A stretch of DNA of 37,238 nucleotides, from the NCBI GenBank assembly GCA_013695685.1, contig JACCZY010000081.1, forward strand, positions 1 to 37,238, read 5' to 3'. The DNA comes from Geodermatophilaceae bacterium (lineage in GTDB: Bacteria; Actinomycetota; Actinomycetes; Mycobacteriales; Geodermatophilaceae). The notes beneath the pieces were generated by a model that saw only the letters and a list, made by a program, of their open reading frames with translations, was not told the origin of the DNA and ran no database searches. Below, one piece after another: positions 31,123 through 37,238 of this stretch (positions are counted from its first letter, which is position 1; each line of letters begins with the position of its first letter). Made by a program: the position numbers and the translations under genes.

Positions 31123-32859
31123 GTGACCATCGTGAACGTGACGGCGCAGGCCGGCGCGACCGGCGAGGCCGCGCCCCCCCACGTCGACGAGCAGGCCATC
31201 GTCGTGTCCTTCCAGACCACGCCGGATCGATACCGGCACTGGTCGATCGGCATCGACGGGCCGGTCGCGACGCTCACGATGGCGGTTGACGAAGGCGGGG
31301 CGCTCGTCCCCGGCTACGCCCTCAAGCTCAACTCCTACGATCTGGGCGTCGACATCGAGCTGTACGACGCGGTGCAGCGGCTGCGCTTCGAGCACCCCGA
31401 GGTCCGGGCGGTGGTGATCACCGGCGGCTTGGACAAGGTGTTCTGCGCCGGAGCGAACATCCGGATGCTCGCCTCCTCCTCGCACGCCTGGAAGGTGAAC
31501 TTCTGCAAGTTCACGAACGAGACCCGCAATGGCATCGAGGACGCCACGGCGAGCAGCGGGCAGACCTACCTGGCCGCGGTGAACGGCACCGCGTCCGGCG
31601 GCGGATACGAGCTGGCCTTGGCCTGCGATCAGATCCTGCTGGTCGACGACGGCTCCTCGGCGGTATCCCTACCCGAGCTGCCGCTACTCGGAGTACTGCC
31701 TGGAACGGGTGGGTTGACCCGCATCGTCGACAAGCGGCATGTCCGGCGGGATCTCGCCGACGTCTTCGCCACGCTGCCCGAGGGCGTCCGTGGTGAGACC
31801 GCCGTCCGCTGGCGGCTCGTCGACGAGTCTGTCCCGCGCAACGCCTTCGCCCGGCGGGTCCGGGAATGCGCCGAGCAGGCCGCCGAGGGATCCAGTCGGC
31901 CCGGCGGCGCGACCGGTATCCCGCTGACACCGCTGGAGTGCGCGGCGACCGACGACGGTGTTCGGTACCGGCACGTCCGGGCGCAGTTCGACCGCAGTGT
32001 GGGCACCGTGTCGATCACGGTCAGCGGTCCGACCACGGGGGAGGCGCCGACGCTGGCGGCTCTGCACGAGCAGGGTGCGGACTTCTGGTCGCTCGCGGTG
32101 GTACGCGAACTGGACGACCTGATCCTGCACCTGCGCACCAACGAGCTGGAACTTGGCACCTGGCTCCTGCGCACCGACGGCGACGCGGGGCGGGTGCTGG
32201 CCCACGATCAGGTGCTGATCGACAACGCCGGCGACTGGCTGGCCACCGAGGTGCTGCACTACGTCAAGCGCACGCTCAAGCGACTGGACGTGACCAGCCG
32301 GAGCCTGATCGCGCCGATCGAGCCGGGCAGCTGCTTCGCCGGATCGCTGCTCGAGCTCGCACTGGCGGCGGACCGCTCGTACATGCTCAGCGGGACATTC
32401 GAAGACGCCGATGGTGGTTCCGCCGCCGCACCGGCAGCGCTCGTAGTCACCGCGCTCAACGACGGTCTGCTTCCTATGGGCAACGGCCTGAGCCGGCTCG
32501 GAACCCGGTTCCTCGGCGACGACGACGCCGTACGCCGCGTGCGGGAGGCCGGCGTACCGATCGAGGCCGACGACGCGCTCGACCTGGGTCTGGTGACGTT
32601 CGCCCCGGACGACCTGGACTGGGAGGACGAGGTGCGCCTGGCCGTCGAGGAGCGTGCGAGCTTCAGCCCCGACGCCCTGACCGGGCTGGAGGCCAATTAC
32701 CGCTTCGCCGGGCCGGAGACCCTCGAGACGAAGATCTTCGGCCGCCTCACCGCTTGGCAGAACTGGATCTTCAACCGCCCCAACGCCTCGGGCGCGGACG
32801 GTGCCCTGCGCAGGTTCGGCACCGGACAGCGGGCGACCTTCGACCGGAAGCGGGTCTAG
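31123..32859 (+). CDS. boxC: benzoyl-CoA-dihydrodiol lyase (2,3-epoxybenzoyl-CoA dihydrolase)
   Basis: A protein of about 578 residues of the crotonase superfamily that hydrolytically opens the ring of 2,3-epoxybenzoyl-CoA and releases formate. GTG 31123 is chosen because GGAGG (31110-31114) lies eight bases before it; the frame also opens at 31114. Crotonase elements are VITGGLDKVFCAGANIRMLA, NGTASGGGYELALACDQILL and LPELPLLGVLPGTGGLTRIV. The large C-terminal half, with VLIDNAGDWLATEVLHYVKR, is specific to BoxC. The length fits (about 550). It is followed at 76 bases by boxB, with a duplicated leader in between, and lies downstream of a strong promoter divergent from paaX. Confidence 0.94.
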   Translation: MTIVNVTAQAGATGEAAPPHVDEQAIVVSFQTTPDRYRHWSIGIDGPVATLTMAVDEGGALVPGYALKLNSYDLGVDIELYDAVQRLRFEHPEVRAVVITGGLDKVFCAGANIRMLASSSHAWKVNFCKFTNETRNGIEDATASSGQTYLAAVNGTASGGGYELALACDQILLVDDGSSAVSLPELPLLGVLPGTGGLTRIVDKRHVRRDLADVFATLPEGVRGETAVRWRLVDESVPRNAFARRVRECAEQAAEGSSRPGGATGIPLTPLECAATDDGVRYRHVRAQFDRSVGTVSITVSGPTTGEAPTLAALHEQGADFWSLAVVRELDDLILHLRTNELELGTWLLRTDGDAGRVLAHDQVLIDNAGDWLATEVLHYVKRTLKRLDVTSRSLIAPIEPGSCFAGSLLELALAADRSYMLSGTFEDADGGSAAAPAALVVTALNDGLLPMGNGLSRLGTRFLGDDDAVRRVREAGVPIEADDALDLGLVTFAPDDLDWEDEVRLAVEERASFSPDALTGLEANYRFAGPETLETKIFGRLTAWQNWIFNRPNASGADGALRRFGTGQRATFDRKRV

Positions 32860-32864
32860 ATCTC

Positions 32865-32934
32865 ATGAGTACCGAAGCCGACGCCTGCGGAGGCGAGCGA
32901 TGAGTACCGAAGCCGACGCCTGCGGGAGCGAGCG
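32865..32934 (+). repeat. two 35-bp tandem repeats, each a 12-codon mini-ORF, leading into boxB
   Basis: Copy 1 (32865-32899) and copy 2 (32900-32934) differ at two positions. Each starts with ATG and reads MSTEADACGGER or MSTEADACGSER with a TGA that overlaps the next ATG (ATGA). The second copy ends exactly at the boxB ATG. GGAGG or GGGAG precedes each following ATG by about five to seven bases. Confidence 0.93.
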
Positions 32935-34347
32935 ATGAGCATCGATTACGCAGAGCGAATTCCCAACAACGTCGACCTGCACGAGGACCGCCGGCTGCAA
33001 CGGGCGCTGGAATCCTGGCAGCCGAGCTTCCTCGGCTGGTGGCAGACGATGGGACCGACGTTGCCCACCGAGGACGTCTACCTGCGTACGGCGATGAACG
33101 TCGGCCGCGAGGGCTGGGCGCACTTCGGGCATGTTGCCATGAAGGACTACCGCTGGGGCATCTTCCTCGCCGAGCGCGACGGGGAGCGCAAGATCTCCTT
33201 CGGCCAGCACAAGGGCGAGCCGGCCTGGCAGAAGGTGCCCGGTGAGTACCGCTCCGACCTGCGCCGGCTGATCGTGATCCAGGGCGACACCGAACCCGCC
33301 TCCGTCGAGCAGCAGCGCAACCTCGGGGCGACCGCTCCGAGCCTGTACGACCTGCGCAACCTGTTCCAGGTGAACGTGGAGGAGGGACGGCACCTGTGGG
33401 CGATGGTGTACCTGCTGCACGCCTACTTCGGCCGCGACGGGCGGGAGGAGGCCGAAGCCTTGCTCCTGCGCAACTCCGGCAGCGACGACGCACCGCGCAT
33501 CCTGGGCGCGTTCAACGAGGAGACGCCGGACTGGTTGAGCTTCTTCATGTTCACGTACTTCACCGACCGCGACGGCAAGTACCAGCTGGGAACTTTGAAG
33601 GAGTCGGCCTTCGACCCGCTGTCGCGGACGTGTGAGTTCATGCTCAAGGAGGAGTCGCACCACATGTTCGTCGGTACAACGGGCATCGACCGCATCGTGG
33701 AGCGCACCGCGCAGCTGATGGTCGAGCACGACACTGACGACCCCGGACCGTACGGCGCGATCCCGCTGTCGACCATCCAGAAGTACATCAACTTCCACTA
33801 CACCGTGTCCCTCGATCTCTTCGGCGGCGAGCAGTCGACGAATGTCGCCAACTACTTCACCGCGGGGATCAAGGGCCGCTGGATGGAGGAACGGCGCAAG
33901 GACGACCACACCCTGCTGTCCGACTCCGCAGTCGTCGACGCGGTGGAGGACGGCCGGATCAGCTCGACGGAGATCCCGGCGCTGCTCGGGCTGAACCAGG
34001 ATCTCAGGACCGAGTACGTCGCTGACTGCGAGAACGGCCTGACGCGCTGGAACCGAGTCTTGGAGGAGGCCGGCATGCCGCAGCGACTGGCGCTTCCGCA
34101 TCGGGCGTTCAACCGCAGGGTGGGCGTGTTCGCCGGCCTGCACGTCACTCCGGCCGGCCAGGTGGTGTCGAAGGAGGAGTGGGATGTCCAGGCGGGGCAG
34201 TGGCTGCCGACCGATACCGACAAGACCCATGTCCGCTCCCTGATGCAGCCGGTCTACGAACGCGGCAAGATCGCCAGCTGGATCGCCCCGCCCCGCAACG
34301 GCATCAACGGCAAGCCCTTCGACTACGACTACGTTCATGTGGTGTGA
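32935..34347 (+). CDS. boxB: benzoyl-CoA 2,3-epoxidase, oxygenase subunit
   Basis: A 470-residue diiron monooxygenase that inserts one oxygen atom of O2 into benzoyl-CoA to give the 2,3-epoxide. Ligand-type residues are at E120 (QGDTEP), E150 and H153 (NVEEGRHLW), D211 (YFTDRDG), E240 and H243 (KEESHHMF), the usual set of carboxylates and histidines. The start DYAERIPNNVDLHEDRRLQR and the end SWIAPPRNGINGKPFDYDYV are characteristic of BoxB. Length equals that of known BoxB proteins. Translation is probably coupled to the two upstream mini-ORFs by ATGA. Electrons should come from the reductase/ferredoxin genes just downstream. Confidence 0.96.
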   Translation: MSIDYAERIPNNVDLHEDRRLQRALESWQPSFLGWWQTMGPTLPTEDVYLRTAMNVGREGWAHFGHVAMKDYRWGIFLAERDGERKISFGQHKGEPAWQKVPGEYRSDLRRLIVIQGDTEPASVEQQRNLGATAPSLYDLRNLFQVNVEEGRHLWAMVYLLHAYFGRDGREEAEALLLRNSGSDDAPRILGAFNEETPDWLSFFMFTYFTDRDGKYQLGTLKESAFDPLSRTCEFMLKEESHHMFVGTTGIDRIVERTAQLMVEHDTDDPGPYGAIPLSTIQKYINFHYTVSLDLFGGEQSTNVANYFTAGIKGRWMEERRKDDHTLLSDSAVVDAVEDGRISSTEIPALLGLNQDLRTEYVADCENGLTRWNRVLEEAGMPQRLALPHRAFNRRVGVFAGLHVTPAGQVVSKEEWDVQAGQWLPTDTDKTHVRSLMQPVYERGKIASWIAPPRNGINGKPFDYDYVHVV

Positions 34348-34383
34348 AGGCTTTAGCCGGCGGGAACCGGCGCCGCACATTGC

Positions 34384-34448
34384 CCGCCGATCTTGGTCAG
34401 ATCAACGTCACCCGGTCGCTGAGAGGTGCGTTTGACCAAGATCGGCGG
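34384..34448. repeat. 16-bp inverted repeat (33-bp spacer) between boxB and the reductase gene
   Basis: CCGCCGATCTTGGTCA (34384-34399) and TGACCAAGATCGGCGG (34433-34448) are perfect reverse complements. The element ends 35 bases before the reductase ATG. It could reduce read-through from boxB, protect the upstream mRNA 3' end, or be a dispersed repeat. Its arms match the yceI/nuoD element at 10 of 16 positions by eye. Confidence 0.85.
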
Positions 34449-34483
34449 AATTGGGTCAGCTGTCGCCGGTTGAGCGGAGCGGC

Positions 34484-35470
34484 ATGAGCACCGCGGTAGA
34501 CGTCGACGTACTGATCGTCGGCGCGGGACCGGTCGGACTGTACGGCGCGTACTACGCCGGCTTCCGCGGACTGTCGGTGGCTTTGATCGATTCCCTGCCG
34601 GAGGCCGGCGGTCAGGTCACGGCGATGTACCCGGAGAAGCTGATCTTCGACGTCGCCGGCTTCCCGGCGATCAAGGGCCGGGAACTGGTCGCGGGGTTGG
34701 TAGCCCAGGCCGCCGCGTTCGAACCGCGCTACCTGCTCGGGCGGCAGGCGGTGGCTCTGCAGCAGCAGCCTGACGGTGCCATGGTCGTGACGGCAGACGA
34801 CGGCACGGCCATCAACTGCCGCGCGGTGATTATCAGCGGCGGCATCGGCACGTTCACGCCGCGTCCGTTGCCAGCCGGTGGAGAGTACGTGAACCGCGGG
34901 TTGTTCTACTTCGTGCCGTCCCTCGCCGAGCATGCCGGCCGCGACATCGTGATCGTCGGCGGTGGCGACTCGGCGTTCGACTGGGCGCTGAACCTCGAGC
35001 CGATCGCCCGTAGCGTGACCCTGGTGCACCGGCGGCCCGCTTTCCGGGCGCATGCGCACACCGTCGCACAGGTCCGTGCCTCGCGGACCGAGATCATCAC
35101 CCCTGCCCAGGTCACCGCGGTACGTGGCGTTGATCGGGTCGAGGAGGTCGACATCAGCATCGACGGTGAGTCCCGCACCCTGCCGGCGCAGACGCTGATC
35201 GCCGCGCTGGGGTTCCTCGCCAATCTGGGGCCGCTCAAGGACTGGGGGATGACGGTGGTCGCACACCGGCACATCCCGGTGGACACCACCATGCTCACCG
35301 ACCTGCCCGGCGTCTTCGCCGCCGGTGACATCGCCGACTACCCCGGCAAGGTGCGGCTGATCGCCGTCGGGTTCGGTGAAGTGGCGACCGCGGTGAACAA
35401 TGCCGCTGTGCTCATCGATCCGTCCGCCCACCTGTTCCCCGGGCACTCCTCCGACGCCGTCCCCGCCTGA
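34484..35470 (+). CDS. ferredoxin-NADP reductase, thioredoxin-reductase-like type
   Basis: A 328-residue flavoprotein. FAD-binding [21 protein letters not shown] lies near residues 9-28. [20 protein letters not shown] and the NAD(P)-binding [20 protein letters not shown] follow, and [20 protein letters not shown] near the end binds FAD again. There is no CxxC redox pair, so it is a YumC-type ferredoxin reductase rather than thioredoxin reductase. ATG 34484 lies after GGAGCGGC-like DNA. The adjacent 7Fe ferredoxin gene starts 12 bases after its stop. Together they probably feed electrons from NADPH to BoxB in place of BoxA; this is inference. Confidence 0.9.
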   Translation: MSTAVDVDVLIVGAGPVGLYGAYYAGFRGLSVALIDSLPEAGGQVTAMYPEKLIFDVAGFPAIKGRELVAGLVAQAAAFEPRYLLGRQAVALQQQPDGAMVVTADDGTAINCRAVIISGGIGTFTPRPLPAGGEYVNRGLFYFVPSLAEHAGRDIVIVGGGDSAFDWALNLEPIARSVTLVHRRPAFRAHAHTVAQVRASRTEIITPAQVTAVRGVDRVEEVDISIDGESRTLPAQTLIAALGFLANLGPLKDWGMTVVAHRHIPVDTTMLTDLPGVFAAGDIADYPGKVRLIAVGFGEVATAVNNAAVLIDPSAHLFPGHSSDAVPA

Positions 35471-35482
35471 GCTGGAGCGCCC

Positions 35483-35818
35483 GTGCCGTACGTGATCGCC
35501 GCCCCGTGCATCGACGTCACCGACAAGTCCTGCATCGAGGAGTGCCCGGTCGACTGCATCTACGAGGGCGACCGCAAGCTTTACATCAACCCGAAGGAAT
35601 GCATCGACTGCGGCGCGTGCGAGCCGGTCTGCCCGGTCGAGGCGATCTCACAGGACCGCCGGGTGGCAGCCGAGTACGGCGAGCACGTCGCCGACAACGC
35701 AGCGTTCTTCACCACCACGTTGCCGGGCCGCGACGCACCGCTCGGCAACCCCGGCGGCGCCACCGCGCTCGGCCCGGTAGGCGTCGACACCGAACTGGTC
35801 GCCGGATCCGAGACCTGA
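35483..35818 (+). CDS. fdxA: 7Fe-type ferredoxin ([3Fe-4S][4Fe-4S])
   Basis: A 111-residue ferredoxin starting at GTG 35483 (the MPYVIAAPCIDVTD beginning is standard). Cysteines C9, C17 and C50 fit the [3Fe-4S] cluster, and C21, C40, C43 and C46 the [4Fe-4S] cluster; C25 is the extra free cysteine. The rest of the core (KLYINPKECIDCGACEPVCP) is FdxA-like. The C-terminal 40 residues are glycine- and alanine-rich, common in actinobacterial forms. It is coupled to the amidohydrolase by TGATG. Expected partners are the upstream reductase and BoxB. Confidence 0.95.
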   Translation: MPYVIAAPCIDVTDKSCIEECPVDCIYEGDRKLYINPKECIDCGACEPVCPVEAISQDRRVAAEYGEHVADNAAFFTTTLPGRDAPLGNPGGATALGPVGVDTELVAGSET

Positions 35819-36678
35819 TGCTGGACGGCCGCGTCCTCGTCGACGCGCATATCCACGCTGCCGCCCAGCCCACGCTCAAGCTAGCCTGGCGGCAGTGGGC
35901 ACAGGATTTCGGCGACGCCGCCGACCTCGACCTGGTCTATCGCGCGGACGGGTACGTCGACCCGGCCGGTTTCAGCAGGCTGCTGGACGGCCAGGGCGTG
36001 GACCACGCGTTCCTGATGTGCGAGTACAGCCCCAAGGCGACCGGTATCCAGCCGATCGAGGACCTCCTGCCGATCGTCGAGTACGACCCCGACCGGATCC
36101 ATCTGATCGCGAACCTCAACCCGCACCTGCACTTTCCCATTGTCGAGGAACTCGAGCGACAGCTGGACCTCGGCGCGATCGCGCTCAAGGTGCACCCGGT
36201 GCATGGCGGCTTCGCGGTGAACGATCGGGCGCTGTACGCCGCGTACGAGCTGTGCCGCTCGGCCGGCCGGCCGGTCGTCGTGCACTGCGGCACGAGCAGT
36301 TTTCCCGGCTCGATGAACGCACTGGCCGACCCCGCGCTGCTCGACGACGTGCTTCGGGACTTCCCCGGTCTGGACGTCGTACTGGCCCATGGTGGGCGGG
36401 GGTGGTGGTATGACGCGGCGGCGTTCCTCGCGTTGTCCAACCCGAACGTGTGGATCGAACTGTCCGGCCTGCCACCGGCCCGGCTGCCGCAGTATTACGC
36501 ACGGTCGAACTTCACCCGGCTGTGCCGGCGCTTCATCTTCGGCACCGACTGGCCGGGAGTGCCGAGCATCGCCGGCAATGCCCGTGCGGTCGCGGCGCTG
36601 TGCCCGGACGACGAGACGGTCGATCTGGTGTTGAGTGGGAACGCACTGCGGATCTACCTCGATGAGGAGGCTGCCTGA
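35818..36678 (+). CDS. amidohydrolase-family (amidohydrolase 2 / ACMSD-like) protein
   Basis: A 286-residue TIM-barrel metal hydrolase or decarboxylase. The first metal pair is in LVDAHIHAAA (H11, H13). LGAIALKVHPVHGG, PVVVHCGTSSFPG and VVLAHGGRGWWYDAAAFLAL carry further histidines, and FGTDWPGVPS has the catalytic aspartate. These are features of the amidohydrolase_2 group, which includes aminocarboxymuconate-semialdehyde decarboxylase and related enzymes. The function in an aromatic pathway is unproven. It overlaps the ferredoxin stop by TGATG and its own stop overlaps the next gene by TGATG. It is therefore a fixed member of this operon. Confidence 0.85.
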   Translation: MLDGRVLVDAHIHAAAQPTLKLAWRQWAQDFGDAADLDLVYRADGYVDPAGFSRLLDGQGVDHAFLMCEYSPKATGIQPIEDLLPIVEYDPDRIHLIANLNPHLHFPIVEELERQLDLGAIALKVHPVHGGFAVNDRALYAAYELCRSAGRPVVVHCGTSSFPGSMNALADPALLDDVLRDFPGLDVVLAHGGRGWWYDAAAFLALSNPNVWIELSGLPPARLPQYYARSNFTRLCRRFIFGTDWPGVPSIAGNARAVAALCPDDETVDLVLSGNALRIYLDEEAA

Positions 36679-37238
36679 TGGAACACGGCGTCCCGGCGCA
36701 TGAGCTGACCGACGAGGAACTGGAACGGCAGGGGGTGCACGCCCACGCGACCCGGCACTGGGTGTTCCTGCACGGGACCGCCGAGCAGTTCCGCACCCAT
36801 ACGCACCGGATGCTCGAACTCGAGCAGGATTACCTGCGCCGTCATCCGCAGCGGACCTGGCAGGGCAGCGGGCCCGAGGGTGCACCGCCACCGGACACGG
36901 TTGCCGAGGTGGCCTCGGACACAGTCGCTGCCGCGACGCAGACCTCCCGGATCCGAGACCTCGTGCATACCTTCGTCCGCGAGATCGACTTCCTGCTCGG
37001 CTCGGGCGAGGACGACTCCGAGTCGGCACCCGGTACCGCCGAACGGCAGTTGCTGGCGCGGGTGGCCGCCGCCCCCGACGGGCAGCTGCACAAGCTGGAG
37101 GTACATCAGATCGCCCGTGAGGTCGGCAGCACGCCGCGCGCGGTCGCCGGTCTCTACAAGACCGACCCCCCGTTGCTGCGCGCCGACGGGGATCACCGGG
37201 TGATCACCGACGCCGGCCTGACCTGGTTGGTCGAGCAC
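36678..37238 (+). CDS. DUF6158-like protein, incomplete at window end
   Basis: ATG 36678 overlaps the amidohydrolase stop (TGATG), and 187 codons are open to the last base with no stop. The first 60 residues (GVPAHELTDEELERQGVHAH, TRHWVFLHGTAEQFRTHTHR, MLELEQDYLRRHP) resemble the short DUF6158 family of actinobacteria. A proline- and acid-rich linker follows (about 65-80), then a helical part and a segment resembling a winged helix (EVHQIAREVGSTPRAVAGLY, then RVITDAGLTWLVEH). The combination could be a regulator or adaptor of the box cluster. The family assignment is from pattern recall only. Confidence 0.6.
   Translation, partial: MEHGVPAHELTDEELERQGVHAHATRHWVFLHGTAEQFRTHTHRMLELEQDYLRRHPQRTWQGSGPEGAPPPDTVAEVASDTVAAATQTSRIRDLVHTFVREIDFLLGSGEDDSESAPGTAERQLLARVAAAPDGQLHKLEVHQIAREVGSTPRAVAGLYKTDPPLLRADGDHRVITDAGLTWLVEH

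Noticed and set aside
1-37238. CRISPR array, prophage, integrase or transposase
   Set aside because: No regularly spaced repeats, phage structural genes or transposase motifs were seen on either strand.

Overview
The window is GC-rich, uses many GTG starts and has frequent ATGA, GTGA and TGATG gene overlaps. Gene content points to a high-GC actinobacterium (class Actinomycetia): dacB, DUF2342 metalloprotease, tilS, hpt, ftsH, folE-P-B-K and DUF3180 in that order, and a tmk-holB-PSP1-tRNA-Thr block. No genus can be named from the sequence alone.

Layout. (1) About 1-4500 is a degraded accessory region. It holds a cut-off VOC gene, a DUF6841-type gene, an intact Phd/VapC pair, a toxin gene beside a truncated antitoxin, a frameshifted isochorismatase-type hydrolase, a frameshifted VapC and an intact VapBC pair. 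(2) 4543-8194 holds small accessory genes: a TfoX-N protein, a CGNR zinc-finger protein, an EamA transporter, a deleted MFS gene, a second VOC protein and a trans-aconitate-type methyltransferase. (3) 8349-14063 is replication and housekeeping: an MFS protein fused to a thymidylate-kinase-like domain that has lost its catalytic motifs, a zinc-ribbon methyltransferase, the genuine tmk, holB, a PSP1/RicT-like protein and tRNA-Thr(CGT). (4) A PAS-PAS-GGDEF-EAL protein on the minus strand has its ORF end inside the tRNA gene. (5) 16500-25799 is the conserved cell-wall, tRNA-modification, purine-salvage, protease and folate run. (6) 25800-30091 is mixed: scrambled remnants of an osmoprotectant ABC transporter, a DUF1684 protein, an SDR, an orphan nuoD paralogue and a divergent yceI/marR pair. 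(7) 30138 to the end is an aerobic benzoyl-CoA (box) module: a divergent PaaX-type regulator, boxC, boxB, a ferredoxin-NADP reductase, a 7Fe-type ferredoxin, an amidohydrolase and a DUF6158-like gene that runs off the window.

How the genes work together. The box genes should epoxidise and open the ring of benzoyl-CoA. No BoxA-type reductase gene is visible, so the flavoprotein/ferredoxin pair is the obvious electron supply for BoxB. The fol genes make dihydrofolate precursors, and TMK and the delta-prime clamp-loader subunit serve DNA replication.

The most unusual signals are four. First, the MFS/pseudo-TMK fusion lies one gene away from the real tmk. Second, mini-ORFs carrying start codons are coupled by ATGA/GTGA overlaps to boxB and to the metalloprotease. 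Third, short tandem duplications recur exactly over the stop codons of four genes. Fourth, two 16-bp inverted-repeat elements of similar design sit 3' of yceI and boxB. The window does not show an obviously new defence system; the pseudokinase fusion and the coupled leader repeats are the best candidates for something little described.
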